From Symbiodinium natans (taxonomy: Eukaryota; Sar; Dinophyceae; Suessiales; Symbiodiniaceae), in contig CAJNDS010001001.1 of the NCBI GenBank assembly GCA_905221605.1, forward strand, positions 1,397,549-1,461,548: 64,000 bases of DNA, read 5' to 3'. This document shows, in pieces, positions 51,905 through 63,978 of this stretch. Each line of letters starts with the position of its first letter. The stretch's first letter is position 1. Position numbers and translations under genes: made by a program. The notes beneath the pieces were generated by a model. It did no database searches, was not told where the DNA came from, and saw only the letters and a list, made by a program, of their open reading frames with translations.

Positions 51905-51920
51905 TCTCTGTCTCTCTCTT

Positions 51921-51982
<62 letters not shown>

Positions 51983-52142
51983 GTATCTCGCTCTCCTCTC
52001 TTCTCTTCTCTTCTCTTCGCGTCTCTCTTCTCCTCTCTTCTCTTCTCTTATCTTCTCTTATCTTCTAATCTCTTCTCGTCTCCTCTCTTCTCTCCTCTCC
52101 TCTCCTCTCCTCTCCTCCTTTCTTCTCTTTCCTTCTCTCTGG
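51905..52142. repeat. CT-rich tract
   Basis: (CT)n followed by CTCTTCTC variants. Long overlapping frames here (up to 206 aa) are low complexity and not taken as genes. Confidence 0.9.
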
Positions 52143-52515
52143 CCAAGGGATCCTCCCTTCCTTCCCCTCCCTCTCACACCAACAGCAAAGCAACTTCCTC
52201 CTCCCCCCCCAAGCGCTGCTGGCGCAACAGTGGCAGCTCTCAGCCGGAAGCCCAATGCGCTTGAGGCGAAAATTCGGGAAGGGTCTGGAGTTTCAGAATC
52301 CCCCTGGAAAGGGTTTATGGGTTGCATAAGGCGTACGCTGTGGGATGTAGGCCTTGCGGTTGGCGTCGAAGAATTGGTTGGCGGATGGCGCAGGCTCCTG
52401 CGCGAAAAGGCCCCCAAACCCTACAAACCCCCGAAACGCACCGCCCTCAAAGCCTAAGCCCGAAGCCCTCCACACTTTCCAGACCCAAAGCCCACCTTGA
52501 ATCTCAGAAGCCCCT

Positions 52516-52810
52516 AAACCCTAAACCCTAAACCCTAAACCCTAACCCCTAAACCCTAAACCCTAACCCCTAAACCCTAAACCCTAACCCTAAACCCTAA
52601 ACCTAAACCGGAAGCCGGACAGCCCGCCAGGGAGTGCCGCGGCTTCCCCCCCCCACTCCTGAGGAGGCTCCTGTAGGTGGACGGGCTCCTGGACAGTGCC
52701 TAATTATGGTCTCAACCCTAAACCCTCAGCCCTAAACCCTAAACCCTAAACCCTCAGCCCTAAACCCTCAACCCTAAACCCTAAACCCTAAACCCTCAGC
52801 CGCAAACCCC
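52516..52810 (-). repeat. CCCTAAA ITR blocks
   Basis: 52516-52606 and 52713-52800, both CCCTAAA-sense with CCCTCAGC variants, on either side of the island at 52609-52688. Confidence 0.88.
52609..52688 (-). CDS. candidate exon (PVHLQEPPQEWGGEAAALPG)
   Basis: 80 bp. Acceptor-like GCACTGTCCAG|, donor-like TTCCG|GTTTAGG. Confidence 0.45.
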
Positions 52811-53039
52811 AAACCCCCTAAACCATCAACCCATAAACTGCGTGATCTGCCCTGCAGGAGATTGTCTAAGGTTCCATAGGCCCTAAATTTGGGTCCATTG
52901 TAATAGCAAACCCGACATTTTTCGGGCCAATACTTCGGATCCTATAAACAAGGGTAAAGGACCATACTGAGAGCCCATGATTCCAACGGCTTAGGTCACT
53001 AGGGGGCTTCAAGGGGCTCCCGTTCCAGGATTGAGGACA

Positions 53040-53215
53040 CAGGGCCTGCATTCCCGCACAGCGTCACCAGGCCACGACCCAAGATGCCTCTCGAAGACCC
53101 CAAGATCTCCAACCCCTTGCAGGCTCCAACCCCTGAATCGCTCAACGAGGAGAAGCTCCTGCGCAAGGAGGATCAGCTGCTCCAGCATGAACCTGGGGTT
53201 TGCAATACGGTTACG
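53040..53215. other. coding-like island open on both strands
   Basis: Plus: an ATG at 53084 after acceptor-like CCCGCACAG reads MPLEDPKISNPLQAPTPESL then NEEKLLRKEDQLLQHEPG with a GTTTGC donor-like edge. Minus: FMLEQLILLAQELLLVERFR after CAAACCCCAG|. The sequence alone does not decide the strand. Confidence 0.35.
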
Positions 53216-53635
53216 GGAAGCTCATGGGGCCAGCTCCTTATGAACAAAACCAATTGCTTGGGATGTTCCCCCTTGTACTAACAGTCCTTAATCGGGATTG
53301 TAGTACCCCCGATTATCATCCCCACAAAGGACTGGAGGAAAAGGGGGAACATGCCAAACTTCGCGCTTGAAAAATCCTCGGAGGACGACGTCTTGGAATT
53401 CAGGGCAACAAGCTGTCGTACCTTTGGAACAGGCATGTTAGGCATTTTGCCTATTGCAAATGTAAGATGAAGAAGAAGAGATCTACTACAACCCAAAACC
53501 CCAAGCCCCATAATGGGGTTTGGGGCCAACAGTTTCACCCTAGACCCTAAAGCCCTAAACAGCTCCCAGCCATGTTTTTCCCAGACCCTATACCCTAAAA
53601 CCCTTTTGCTGCCTAAAACGCCCTAAACCCTAAAC

Positions 53636-53765
53636 CGCACATCTGAAGAGAAAGAATCAGCACAAACTGAATGAAGTACGCGTGTCAGCGCAACTCCTGC
53701 CTCCCAACCGGAACTCGCGTCTCCACAAGGAAGCGAAGAAGCAAGTCCCAACCCGCGTTTGGCAT
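53636..53765 (-). CDS. candidate exon (GLGLASSLPCGDASSGWEAG)
   Basis: 130 bp, continuing VALTRVLHSVCADSFSSD. Donor-like GTGCG|GTTTAGGG; acceptor-like TTTCGGGAG|. The antisense frame is open and Lys/Arg-rich. Confidence 0.4.
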
Positions 53766-53871
53766 CTCCCGAAACCCTAAACCCTACACCCCAAACCACA
53801 AACCCCTAACCCTAAACCCTAAACCCTAAACCCTAAACCCTAAACCCCTAACCCTAAACCCTAAAACCCAC

Positions 53872-54000
53872 TTTTGCATCTGGACTCTTTGTTCCTCAGG
53901 ACCGTTTGCGCACCCCGAACCCTGGCAGATGGGCCAAGTGGCACGATCTGCACGCACGCCAGCGGGCAGAAGCTGCACTCTGCCAGTCCATGGTCCAGGT
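53872..54000 (-). CDS. candidate exon (strand uncertain; LAECSFCPLACVQIVPLGPS)
   Basis: 129 bp. Minus: acceptor-like CAATCTTCCTTCAG|, donor GCAAAA|GTGGGT into TTTTAGGG. Plus: acceptor TTTGTTCCTCAG| and frame RWAKWHDLHARQRAEAALCQ with GTCTGA donor-like edge. Either could be right. Confidence 0.38.
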
Positions 54001-55404
54001 CTGAAGGAAGATTGGGGGTTTAGGGTTTAGGGTTTACGTAGCGGTTAGGCTTTAGGGTTTAGGGTTTAGGGTTTAGAGTTTAGGGCTTAGGGTTTAGGGT
54101 TTAGTTCAGGGTACTTCTAAGCCCAATAAAAAACTGTACTTATGAGCCCCCAGGTCCCCTAAGTCCTCTAAGTAGGTGGAAAGTAGACTGTTGCTTGGGG
54201 CTATATGCACCCATAAACCTTCTAGTAGGGTTTGGGTTTCTTTTGCCAGCAGCCTAGCTGACCGCTCGAAAAGGTTTAGGTTTAGGGCTTACTAGAGCTT
54301 GGGGTTCAGGGCCTCGGGTTCAGGGCAGGTTTCTGGGTTCCCAAAGCCTAAGAGCCCTAAACAGGTGTAGGGTTTAGGACAGGGAGTGCTCCAGTGATGT
54401 TGTCGTCAGGGGAGATTCGAAAGAGTCCTACCCTCTATGCCTCTAGCGTCTTAGGGTTGAGCTTTAGTGCTGCACCTGCTGTAGGAACAAGGCTCGCTAG
54501 CTGCAAGTGGAAGTATGACTAGTTACTATTGGAATCCACAACATAGGGTGTGATTGGGATACTATGATGACGACTTCTGGAGGTGTGGGGCAGTGCGGTA
54601 ACCCTAAACCCTAAACCCTAACTCAGAAAGAGGAGCCTGGCAACACGCCAGTCGCAGCGGACCGGGTCAGACTGTCGGAGATCCTTTGCGCCACCTGGGT
54701 CGAGGAAAACTGTAAGGGTGTTTAGGGTTTAGGGTTTAGGGTTTAGGGTTTAGGGTTTAGGGTTTAGGGTTTAAGGATGCTTGGGGCTTCAGGGCTTCGA
54801 AACTCTCACGCGCACACAAGGCAGGCAAGGAGTCGGAACAGCAAGCCCCCAAACATCTTTGGGAGGGTTTGGGATCCCTAACCCCTAAACCCTAAACCCC
54901 TAAACCCTAAACAATACTAACCCCTAAACCCTAAACCTTAAACCCTAAACCCTAGACAATACTTCCTGTTGGTTAGCAGGGCAGGAGGGAAGTGGAGCCC
55001 TATGTTTTCCCTTTAAGGGATTATATAGGGTACCTCATTCCCCCGTGCCCTCATAACAAACAGTAAGAATCAACTCGACTGAACACAAACCTCCAACCAG
55101 GCTCGCACCCCAAGGTTTCGGGTTTGAGTCTTTGAGCTCAGGGTCGAAGTGAGCGGCTCTAAACCCTAAACCCTAAACCCTACACCCTAAACCCTAAACC
55201 CTAAACCCTGGTAGGTTTGGTTAGTTGGGGTCGGGGGCCTTGGCAGAAGACTCGTTGATGATTGTCTCGAGCAGCTGCAAGCCTTCGTCGTCTGCCCCGG
55301 ATGTAGGGGTTAAGGGTTTAAGGGTTTAAGGGTTCAAGGGTTTAGGGGTTTAGGGGTTTGTACGTAGGACCTTTCTGCTCTATTTGGCTTTGCTCTCTGC
55401 CTGA

Positions 55405-58400
55405 CTAACTTTTCAGGATTTTAAGGATTTTAAGGATTTTAAAGATTTTAAAAAGGCTTTAAAATCCTTAAAACCCTTAAAGTTTTTGGAAAATCCATTT
55501 CCTAAAACTTTAAGGATTTTAAGGGTTTTAAGGCCTTTTTAAAATCTTTAAAACCCTTAAAATCCTTAAAGTTTTTGGAAAATCCATTTCCAAAAATTTT
55601 AAGGATTTTAAGGGTTTTAAGGCCTTTTTAAAACCTTTAAAATCCTTAAAATCCTTAAAGTTTTTGGAAAATCCATTTCCAAAAATTTTAAGGATTTTAA
55701 GGATTTTAAAGATTTTAAAGGGGTCCCGGAGGCCCAGGAGCCCCGGGCCACCTTTTAAAATCTTTAAAACCTTTAAAATCTTTAAAACCCTTAAAGTTTT
55801 TGGAAAATCCATTTCCTAAAACTTTAAGGATTTTAAGGGTTTTAAGGCCTTTTTAAAACCTTTAAAATCCTTAAAATCCTTAAAGTTTTTGGAAAATCCA
55901 TTTCCAAAAAATTTAAGGATTTTAAGGATTTTAAGGATTTTAAAGATTTTAAAGGGGTCCCGGAGGCCCAGGAGCCCCGGGCCACCTTTTAAAATCTTTA
56001 AAACCTTTAAAATCTTTAAAATCCTTAAAGTTTTTGGAAAATACATTTCCTAAAACTTTAAGGGTTTTAAGGGTTTTAAGGCCTTTTTAAAACCTTTAAA
56101 ATCCTTAAAATCCTTAAAGTTTTTGGAAAATCCACTTCCAAAAATTTTAAGGATTTTAAGGATTTTAAGGAGATTTTAAAGGGGTCCCGGAGGCCCAGGA
56201 GCCCCGGGCCACCTTTTAAAATCTTTAAAACCTTTAAAATCTTTAAAATCCATTTCCTAAAACTTTAAGGATTTTAAGGGTTTTAAGGCCTTTTTAAAAC
56301 CTTTAAAATCCTTAAAATCCTTAAAGTTTTTGGAAAATCCACTTCCAAAAATTTTAAGGATTTTAAGGATTTTAAGGATTTTAAGGATTTTAAAGATTTT
56401 AAAGGGGTCCCGGAGGCCCAGGAGCCCCGGGCCACCTTTTAAAATCTTTAAAACCTTTAAAATCTTTAAAATCCTTAAAGTTTTTGGAAAATCCATTTCC
56501 TAAAACTTTAAGGATTTTAAGGGTTTTAAGGCCTTTTTAAAACCTTTAAAATCCTTAAAATCCTTAAAGTTTTTGGAAAATCCACTTCCAAAAATTTTAA
56601 GGATTTTAAGGATTTTAAAGATTTTAAAGGGGTCCCGGAGGCCCAGGAGCCCCGGGCCACCTTTTAAAATCTTTAAAACCTTTAAAATCTTTAAAACCCT
56701 GAAAGTTTTTGGAAAATCCATTTCCTAAAACTTTAAGGATTTTAAGGGTTTTAAGGCCTTTTTAAAACCTTTAAAATCCTTAAAATCCTTAAAGTTTTTG
56801 GAAAATCCACTTCCAAAAATTTTAAGATTTTAAGGATTTTAAGGATTTTAAAGATTTTAAAGATTTTAAAGGGGTCCCGGAGGCCCAGGAGCCCCGGGCC
56901 ACCTTTTAAAATCTTTAAAACCTTTAAAATCTTTAAAATCCTTAAAGTTTTTGGAAAATCCATTTCCTAAAACTTTAAGGATTTTAAGGGTTTTAAGGCC
57001 TTTTTAAAACCTTTAAAATCCTTAAAACCCTTAAAGTTTTTGGAAAATCCATTTCCAAAAGTTTTAAGGATTTTAAGGATTTTAAGGATTTTAAAGATTT
57101 TAAAGGGGTCCCGGAGGCCCAGGAGCCCCGGGCCACCTTTTAAAATCTTTAAAACCTTTAAAATCTTTAAAATCCTTAAAGTTTTTGGAAAATCCATTTC
57201 CTAAAACTTTAAGGATTTTAAGGGTTTTAAGGCCTTTTTAAAACCTTTAAAATCCTTAAAATCCTTAAAGTTTTTGGAAAATCCACTTCCAAAAATTTTA
57301 AGGATTTTAAGGATTTTAAGGATTTTAAAGATTTTAAAGGGGTCCCGGAGGCCCAGGACCCCCGGGCCACCTTTTAAAATCTTAAAACCTTTAAAATCTT
57401 TAAAATCCTTAAAGTTTTTGGAAAATCCATTTCCTAAAACTTTAAGGATTTTAAGGGTTTTAAGGCCTTTTTAAAACCTTTAAAATCCTTAAAACCCTTA
57501 AAGTTTTTGGAAAATCCATTTCCAAAAGTTTTAAAGATTTTAAGGATTTTAAGGACTTTAAAGATTTTAAAGGGGTCCCGGAGGCCCAGGAGCCCCGGGC
57601 CACCTTTTAAAATCTTTAAAACCTTTAAAATCTTTAAAATCCTTAAAGTTTTTGGAAAATCCATTTCCTAAAACTTTAAGGATTTTAAGGGTTTTAAGGC
57701 CTTTTTAAAACCTTTAAAATCCTTAAAATCCTTAAAGTTTTTGGAAAATCCATTTCCAAAAATTTTAAGGATTTTAAGGATTTTAAGGATTTTAAGGATT
57801 TTAAAGATTTTAAAGGGGTCCCGGAGGCCCAGGAGCCCCGGGCCACCTTTTAAAATCTTTAAAACCTTTAAAATCTTTAAAACCCTTAAAGTTTTTGGAA
57901 AATCCATTTCCTAAAACTTTAAGGATTTTAAGGGTTTTAAGGCCTTTTTAAAACCTTTAAAATCCTTAAAACCCTTAAAGTTTTTGGAAAATCCACTTCC
58001 AAAAGTTTTAAGGATTTTAAGGATTTTAAGGATTTTAAAGATTTTAAAGGGGTCCCGGAGGCCCAGGAGCCCCGGGCCACCTTTTAAAATCTTTAAAACC
58101 TTTAAAATCTTTAAAATCCTTAAAGTTTTTGGAAAATCCATTTCCTAAAACTTTAAGGATTTTAAGGGTTTTAAGGCCTTTTAAAACCTTTAAAATCCTT
58201 AAAATCCTTAAAGTTTTTGGAAAATCCATTCCAAAAATTTTAAGGATTTTAAGATTTTAAGGATTTTAAGGACTTTAAAGATTTTAAAGGGGTCCCGGAG
58301 GCCCAGGAGCCCCGGGCCACCTTTTAAAATCTTTAAAACCTTTAAAATCTTAAAATCCTTAAAGTTTTTGGAAAATCCATTTCCTAAAACTTTAAGGATT

Positions 58401-59165
58401 TTAAGGGTTTTAAGGCCTTTTTAAAACCTTTAAAATCCTTAAAACCCTTAAAGTTTTTGGAAAATCCATTTCCAAAAAAGATTTTAAGGATTTTAAGGAC
58501 TTTAAAGATTTTAAAGGGGTCCCGGAGGCCCAGGAGCCCCGGGCCACCTTTTAAAATCTTTAAAACCTTTAAAATCCTTAAAATCCTTAAAGTTTTTGGA
58601 AAATCCATTTCCTAAAACTTTAAGGATTTTAAGGGTTTTAAGGCCTTTTTAAAACCTTTAAAATCCTTAAAATCCTTAAAGTTTTTGGAAAATCCATTTC
58701 CAAAAATTTTAAGGATTTTAAGGATTTTAAGGATTTTAAATGGGCCTCCAGAAAGGCGCGGCTCGATTTGGCCAAATTTTGCCGGGCAGGCTCCGGGCAA
58801 AATTTGGCCCGGAGCCTGTCCGGCAAAATTTGGCCAAATCGGGCCGCGCATTTCTCATCGCATACGAAGAGCAACCCGATTTGGCCAAATTTTGCCCGGA
58901 GCCTGCCCGGCAAAATTTGGCCAAATCGAGCCGCGACCTTCTGGAGGCCCGAAATTATTTAACTTCAAAATACTTAACATCCTTAAAGTTTTTGGAAAAT
59001 CCCTTTCCAAAAATTTTATGGATTTTAAAGATTTTAAAGGGGTCCTGGAGGCCTAGGGGCACCGGGCCACCTTTTAAAATCTTTTAAAATCCTTAAAACC
59101 TTTAAAATCCTTAAAATCCTTAAAGTGTTTGGAAAACTTTAAGGGTTTTTTAAGGATTTTAAGGA
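55405..59165. repeat. about 230-bp higher-order tandem array of TTTTAAGG units
   Basis: The base motif is ATTTTAAGG/CCTTAAAAT. It is organised in units of 223-243 bp, each with one GC-rich block GGGTCCCGGAGGCCCAGGAG plus ccccgggccacc. That block starts at 55721, 55955, 56182, 56405, 56630, 56872, 57106, 57340, 57573, 57816, 58050, 58290 and 58517, with a degenerate one near 59040. The ILKILKVLKILK frames are repeat translations. Confidence 0.95.
58742..58951. mobile_element. GC-rich foldback element inside the 230-bp array
   Basis: The first about 75 bases (gggcctccagaaaggcgcgg, ctcgatttggccaaatttt...) are inverted at the end (…ggccaaatcgagccgcgacc, ttctggaggccc) with very few mismatches. 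The arms contain smaller palindromes (TTTGGCCAAA; GGGCAGGCTCCGGGC). It interrupts a TTTTAAGG unit. No frame reads as a plausible protein. Confidence 0.75.
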
Positions 59166-59229
59166 ATTTAAGGAATCCAAAAGATTTAAAAAAGAGCCGC
59201 CCAAAGAAGTTTAATCATCTAATTTAGGA

Positions 59230-59990
59230 ATTTAAGGAAAACCTAAACCCTAAGCTCCTAAGCTTCTAAGCGCCTGGGCGCCTAAGCGCCTACCCCTCAA
59301 ACTGAAACCCTCAAACCCTAATTCCTAAGGTCCTCAGCTCCTAAGCGCCTAAACTCCTAAGCGTCTACCCCCTAAATCCTGTAACCCGAAACCCTTAAAC
59401 CCTAAGCTCCTAAGCTCCTAAGCGCCTAAGCTCCAAAGCGCCTACCCCCTAAATCCTCAAACTACCCTAAACCAAAACCATAAACTCCTAAGCTCTTAAG
59501 CTCCTCAGCGCCTAAGCGCCTACCCCATAGACCCTTAAACCTTACACCCTAAACCCTAAGCTCCTAAGCTCCTAAGCGCCTAGGCGCCTGCCCACTAAAA
59601 CCTTAAGCTCCTAAGCGCGTAAGCTCCGAAGCGCGTACCCCCTAAATCCTCAAAACCTAAACCCTTAAACCCTAAACCCTAAGCTCCTAAGCTCCTAAGC
59701 GTCTAAGCGCCTGCCCCCCCTAAACCCTTCAACCCTCAACCCTAAACCATAAACTCCTAAGCTCCTGAGCGCCTAAGCGCCTACCCCCAAAACCCTTAAA
59801 CCTTAAACCCTAAAACCTAGGCTCCTAAGCTCCTAAGCGCCTAGGCGCCTACCCCCTAATCCCTTAAACCCTAAACCCTAAACCTCTTAAGCTCCTGAGC
59901 GCCTAAACACTAACCCCTAAACCCTAAACCCTAAGCTCCTAAGCTCCTAAGCGCCTAAGTGGCTACCCCCTAAACCCTGAGACCCCGGGA
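59230..59990. repeat. degenerate tandem repeat of CTCCTAAGCGCCTA and CCCTAAA
   Basis: Units of about 75-85 bp combine aagctcctaagctcctaagc, gcctaccccctaaa and CCCTAAA-like runs. This is the only place right of 55.4 kb where telomeric-type units recur, and here they are part of a longer unit. Confidence 0.85.
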
Positions 59991-60075
59991 CCCCTTTTAT
60001 CATTGAAAAATCCTTGCCTTCTTCTCTGCTGAGTATTTTCTAAAGTTTAAGGATTTTACGGCTTTTAGTACTTGA

Positions 60076-60215
60076 ATGGATCTTTCGTTTTTGAAGTTGA
60101 GGGCACCCTATGGTTTACCAATGACCTTTGCTAGGGTTTGCAAAAAACTTCGCTTTAAAGTAACGGGCACGCCAGGGTTTACAGAAAACCTTTCCGTTGT
60201 GATTAATTTGGTGTT
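60076..60215. repeat. degenerate about 50-bp repeat, left flank of the 40-bp array
   Basis: Units of GAGGGCACNCCAGGGTTTAC and GAAAACCTTTCGTT type. The same family resumes at 61504-61740 on the other side of the 40-bp array. Confidence 0.6.
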
Positions 60216-60279
60216 TTAAGCAAATTGTGCAAGCGTACGTCTGCGATAGGAATGTTTGAGTTATTGCTCTTGCCAGTCT

Positions 60280-61510
60280 TCGAGGGGTCAAAACGTTCTG
60301 GGTCTGAAGGCTGGGCCCCTCGAGAGGTCAAAAAGTACTTGGTCTTAAGGCTGGGCCCCTCGAGGGGTCAAAAATGTTTGGTCTTAAGGCTGGGTTCTGG
60401 AGGGGTCAAACAGCTGTTGGTCTTAAGGCTGGGCCCTTCGAGGGGTCAAAGCGTTCTGGGTTTTAAGGCTGGGCCCCTCGAGGGGTCAAAGCGTTCTTGG
60501 TCTTAAGGCTGGGCCCCTCGAGGGGTCAAACATCTTCTTCGTCTTAAGGCTGGGCCCCTCGAGGGGTCAAAGAGTATTTGGTCTTAAGGCAACAAGTTTT
60601 TGGTCTTAAGGCTGGGCCCCTGGGGTCTTAAGGCAGGGCCCCTCGAGGGGTCAAAGCGTTCTGGTTTTTAAGGCTGGGCCCCTCGAGGGGTCAAAAAGTT
60701 GTTGGTCTTGAGGCTGGGCCCTTCGAGGGGTCAAAGCGTTCTGGGTTTTAAGGCTGGGCCCCTCGAGAGGTCGAAAGTTCTTGGTCTTAAGGCTGGGCCC
60801 CTCGAGGGGTCCAAAAGTTCTTGGTCTTAAGGCTGGGCCCCATCGAGGGGTCAAACAGTTGTTGGTCTTAAGGCTGGGCCCTTCGAGGGGTGAAAGCGTT
60901 CTGGGTTTTAAGGCTGGGCTTCTCGAGGGGTCAAACAGTTTTTGGTCTTAAGGCTGGGCCCCTCGAGGGGTCAAACAACTTCTTCGTCTTAAGGCTCGGC
61001 CCCTAGAGCCTCGAGAGGTCAAGAGTATTTGGTCTTAAGGCAAAAAGTTGTTGGTCTTAAGGCTGGGCCCCTGGGGTCTTAGGACTGGGCCCCTCGAGGG
61101 GTCAAAAAGTTTTTGGTCTTCAGGCTGGGCCCCTCGAGGGGTCAAAAAGTTTTTGGTCTTAAGGGTGGGCCCTTCGAGGGGTCAAAGCGTTCTTGGTCTT
61201 AAGGCTGGGCCCCTCGAGGGGTCAAAAAGTTCTTGGTCTTACGGCTGGGCCCCTCCAAGGGTCAAAACGTTCGGGGTCTTAAGGCTGGGCCCCCCCAAGG
61301 CGTCAAAGAGTATTTGGTCTTACGGAAAGTTTTTGGTCTTAGGCTGGGCCCCTCGATGGGTCAAACAGTTGTTGGTCTTAAGGCTGGGCCCTTCGATGGG
61401 TCAAAACGTTCTGGGTTTTAAGGCTGGGCCCCTCGAGGGGTCAAACAGTTTTTTTTTTCTTAAGGCTGGGCCCCTCGAGGGGTCAAAAACTTGTTGGTCT
61501 TAAGGCTGTT
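60280..61510. repeat. about 40-bp tandem array with CCCCTCGAGGGG palindrome
   Basis: Nearly 30 units of TCTTAAGGCTGGGCCCCTCG, AGGGGTCAAA and a variable GTTNTTGG tail. Each unit contains the 12-bp palindrome CCCCTCGAGGGG. Frames such as LGPSRGQ are repeat translations. Confidence 0.93.
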
Positions 61511-61740
61511 TTTGAGGATGAGGGCACACCAAGGTGTACAAGAACCCTTTCGTTGTTGAGGTTGAGGACACACTAGGGTTTACAGAAAAACTGACGTTTG
61601 ACGTTACAGGCGCACCAGGTTGAGGGAAAAACGCTTTTCGCTTTTGACATGTTGAGGACATATCAGGCTTCAAATCGGACCTTCGTTAAAAATGATGGCA
61701 CATGAAGGTTTGCAAAACAAAAGCGTTCGTTAACTTTGTT
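61504..61740. repeat. degenerate about 50-bp repeat, right flank of the 40-bp array
   Basis: Four or five diverged units (gagggcacaccaaggtgtac; gaggacacactagggtttac; ggcgcaccaggttgaggg; ggcacatgaaggtttgc) match those at 60076-60215. Confidence 0.6.
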
Positions 61741-62035
61741 GAATTCTTACTTTTCAATCGTTTGAAATATTTAACAGGCTGCAGGAATATCATGATGTAA
61801 AAAATATCATTGTTTGATGTCTTAGGTCTCCACGCTAAACTGAACAGTTTGAAGTAATGTCATAACTGAAACCGTTTACATCGTTCAGTTAAAGTGTTCT
61901 ACGAAATGTTGATATCTTGAGCCTTCCAAATAACAAATAAACAGCTGAATTGAAATATTCAAAATGTTTACATTATGGAGCCTCTAAAAGAATCAAAACA
62001 CGTTAAATAGGTCGGCGTGTTTCTTTTATTCATCG
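61741..62035. other. unique AT-rich stretch, no gene seen
   Basis: No ORF of note, no repeat unit and no telomeric motif. Both strands are rich in stops. Confidence 0.6.
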
Positions 62036-62061
62036 TTTCTCTCTCCCTCTCTTTCTCTTTC

Positions 62062-62129
<68 letters not shown>

Positions 62130-62280
62130 TCTCTCTTTCCTGTCTTTTTTTTTTTCCTCTCTCTCTCTTTCTGACCCTCTCTCCCTCCTTCCTTCCTTCC
62201 TTCCTTCCTGCCTTCCTTCCTTCCTTCCTTTCTCTTCCCCGCTTCCTTCTTGCTCTTTCCTCTTTCCTCCCCGCTCCTCC
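62036..62280. repeat. CT-rich microsatellites
   Basis: (CT)n, (CTTTCT)n and (CTTC)n tracts. Open frames are low complexity. Confidence 0.92.
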
Positions 62281-63835
62281 CGTTTTTTTTACGCGCCATT
62301 CAACAGTGAATGAAAGAACAAAGGTACTGACAAGAGAGGAGCAGGAGTTCTCCTTCAAGAGGGAAATGGAAGCAGAACGTCAAGGATGAGAAGGAAGAGT
62401 GAAGGTACTGACAAGAGAGGAATAATATAATATGAAGAGAATTTAATATTAAATTTTCAAGTGAGCGCATGAAATAAGCGATCGCGTGAAATTAAATATT
62501 AAATGAACGAAACCGAGGATGAAAGAACACTGTGAAGAGAATAATAATATAATAAAAGCGACGCAAATGAATGTTCTCTTCTTGGAAATGGGAGGACAGG
62601 GCCTTCCTCACAGTCCCATCTTCTCTCAAACCCCTGGGAGGCCCTTTTAGGGAACCCCTCGGTGCAGCCCCCTGCGAAAACTGCAGGCCCTGGCGGATAT
62701 TGAAAAGGAGTGTAAATCACTGACAGAACGAGGGAAGGAGAACGACAGACGCGGAGCAAGAGAGAGAGAAACAGAAAAAAGGAGAGAGAAGCAGCTGTCC
62801 TCTCCAAGCTGTTTTCAGAGTGACCCCAAAGACTCAGACCGTCCCTTTCTCCACTCCCTTTCTGTCCACCATTCATTTTCGCTTGTTGCGTTTTTTTATC
62901 GTATCATTCTCAAAGTCTCTCTCCCTCTCTCTCGCCCGCTCTCCCCTTCCTGTCTCTTCTCCTCTTCATTCTCCTCCCGCTTGCTCCTCCCCATCCCGTG
63001 CCCCATTTCTCCTAGCCCCTCCAAGACGTAGGTCAAGGATAAGAGAGGAGACGGGAACGACAAGAAAGAAAGAGGGGTTCTCCTTGTTCCGTCTACCTTA
63101 CTCTTTTTTTGTTCTTAAATTCGAAAGGGGTAGAAAGCGTCTTCCTCTCTCGCCCCTCTTCCCGATTTGAAGCTCTCTCTGGAAAGCCTCTCATTGGAAA
63201 CCCCTGTAGGCTCCTGAGAAACAGACGTATGGCAAAGGGCTTTAGAAATAGGCAGTGAGGAGCACACCTGCAACGAAACGTTCATAAGGACGGATGTAGG
63301 TGAGAAGAATGGGGAAACTATAAATATACAGAAAGAATAAGCGCAGACGGAGAAGGGAGACAGAGCGAGAAACAGAGAAACATAGAGAAGAAGAGAGAAG
63401 CAATGAAGTGAATGAAGGAGGAAGTCAGTACAAAAAACAGCCTTTTGCTGCCTGTTGGCTTTCCCCTCCTCCTGTCTTTATCTGTTTGTTTCTTACTGAG
63501 GAGGAAGTGGAAGCAGGAAGAGCAAGAATGAAAGACTCTCTCGCTCTCTTCGTTCCTTTTCTTGTCTTTTAAGGGTATGGGAAGGGGGGTGAGGAAGGGA
63601 ACAGGAGAGGAGGGGAGGAGGACACAATGTCACATGGCAGGCTTGGGAAGGGTTGGACGCCCGTTGCTTCCAGAAAATTCTGGATGCCCCTGCAGGCCCC
63701 CTACAGGCTCCGCGAGGCCCGGAGGCCCCTGAGATACAGTAACACTGGGATGGGATAGGGCCATACTCGTGGCTCTCTCGCTTTCTCTGCTGAAGCCTTC
63801 CTCGTCTCCCATGTTCTCTTTCTCGCGCGATTTTT
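62281..63835. other. unique sequence without recognisable gene
   Basis: GA/CT-skewed but not tandem. A weak theme recurs three times (about 62625-62690, 63175-63225 and 63660-63735): short GAGGCCC/CTGAGAAAC-type words following CT-rich DNA. No frame resembles a known protein. Confidence 0.5.
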
Positions 63836-63978
63836 TTCTTCTCTCTCTCTCTCTCTCCTCTCTCCTCTCTCTCTCTCGCTCGTCTCTCTCTCCTCTCTTA
63901 CTCTCTCTCTCCTCTCTCGCTCTCTCTCCGCTCTCCCTCTCTCTTCTCATCTCCTCTCTCTCTCTCTCACACTTTCAC
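63836..63978. repeat. CT-rich tract at window end
   Basis: CTCTCTC with CG interruptions, continuing nearly to the window end. Confidence 0.9.

Noticed and set aside
54612-54715. Exon-like island (plus VAADRVRLSEILCATWVEEN with GTAAGG edge)
   Set aside because: The minus strand has an equally good acceptor (CTTACAG) and open frame; strand undecidable.
55528-58913. Series of 60-94-aa ILKILKVLKILK-type frames
   Set aside because: Translations of the TTTTAAGG satellite; the pattern follows the DNA repeat, not a protein.
60225-61503. LGPSRGQ repeat proteins in the 40-bp array
   Set aside because: Unit length is not a multiple of three throughout, several frames are open, and there is no start or codon bias. 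Repeat artefact.
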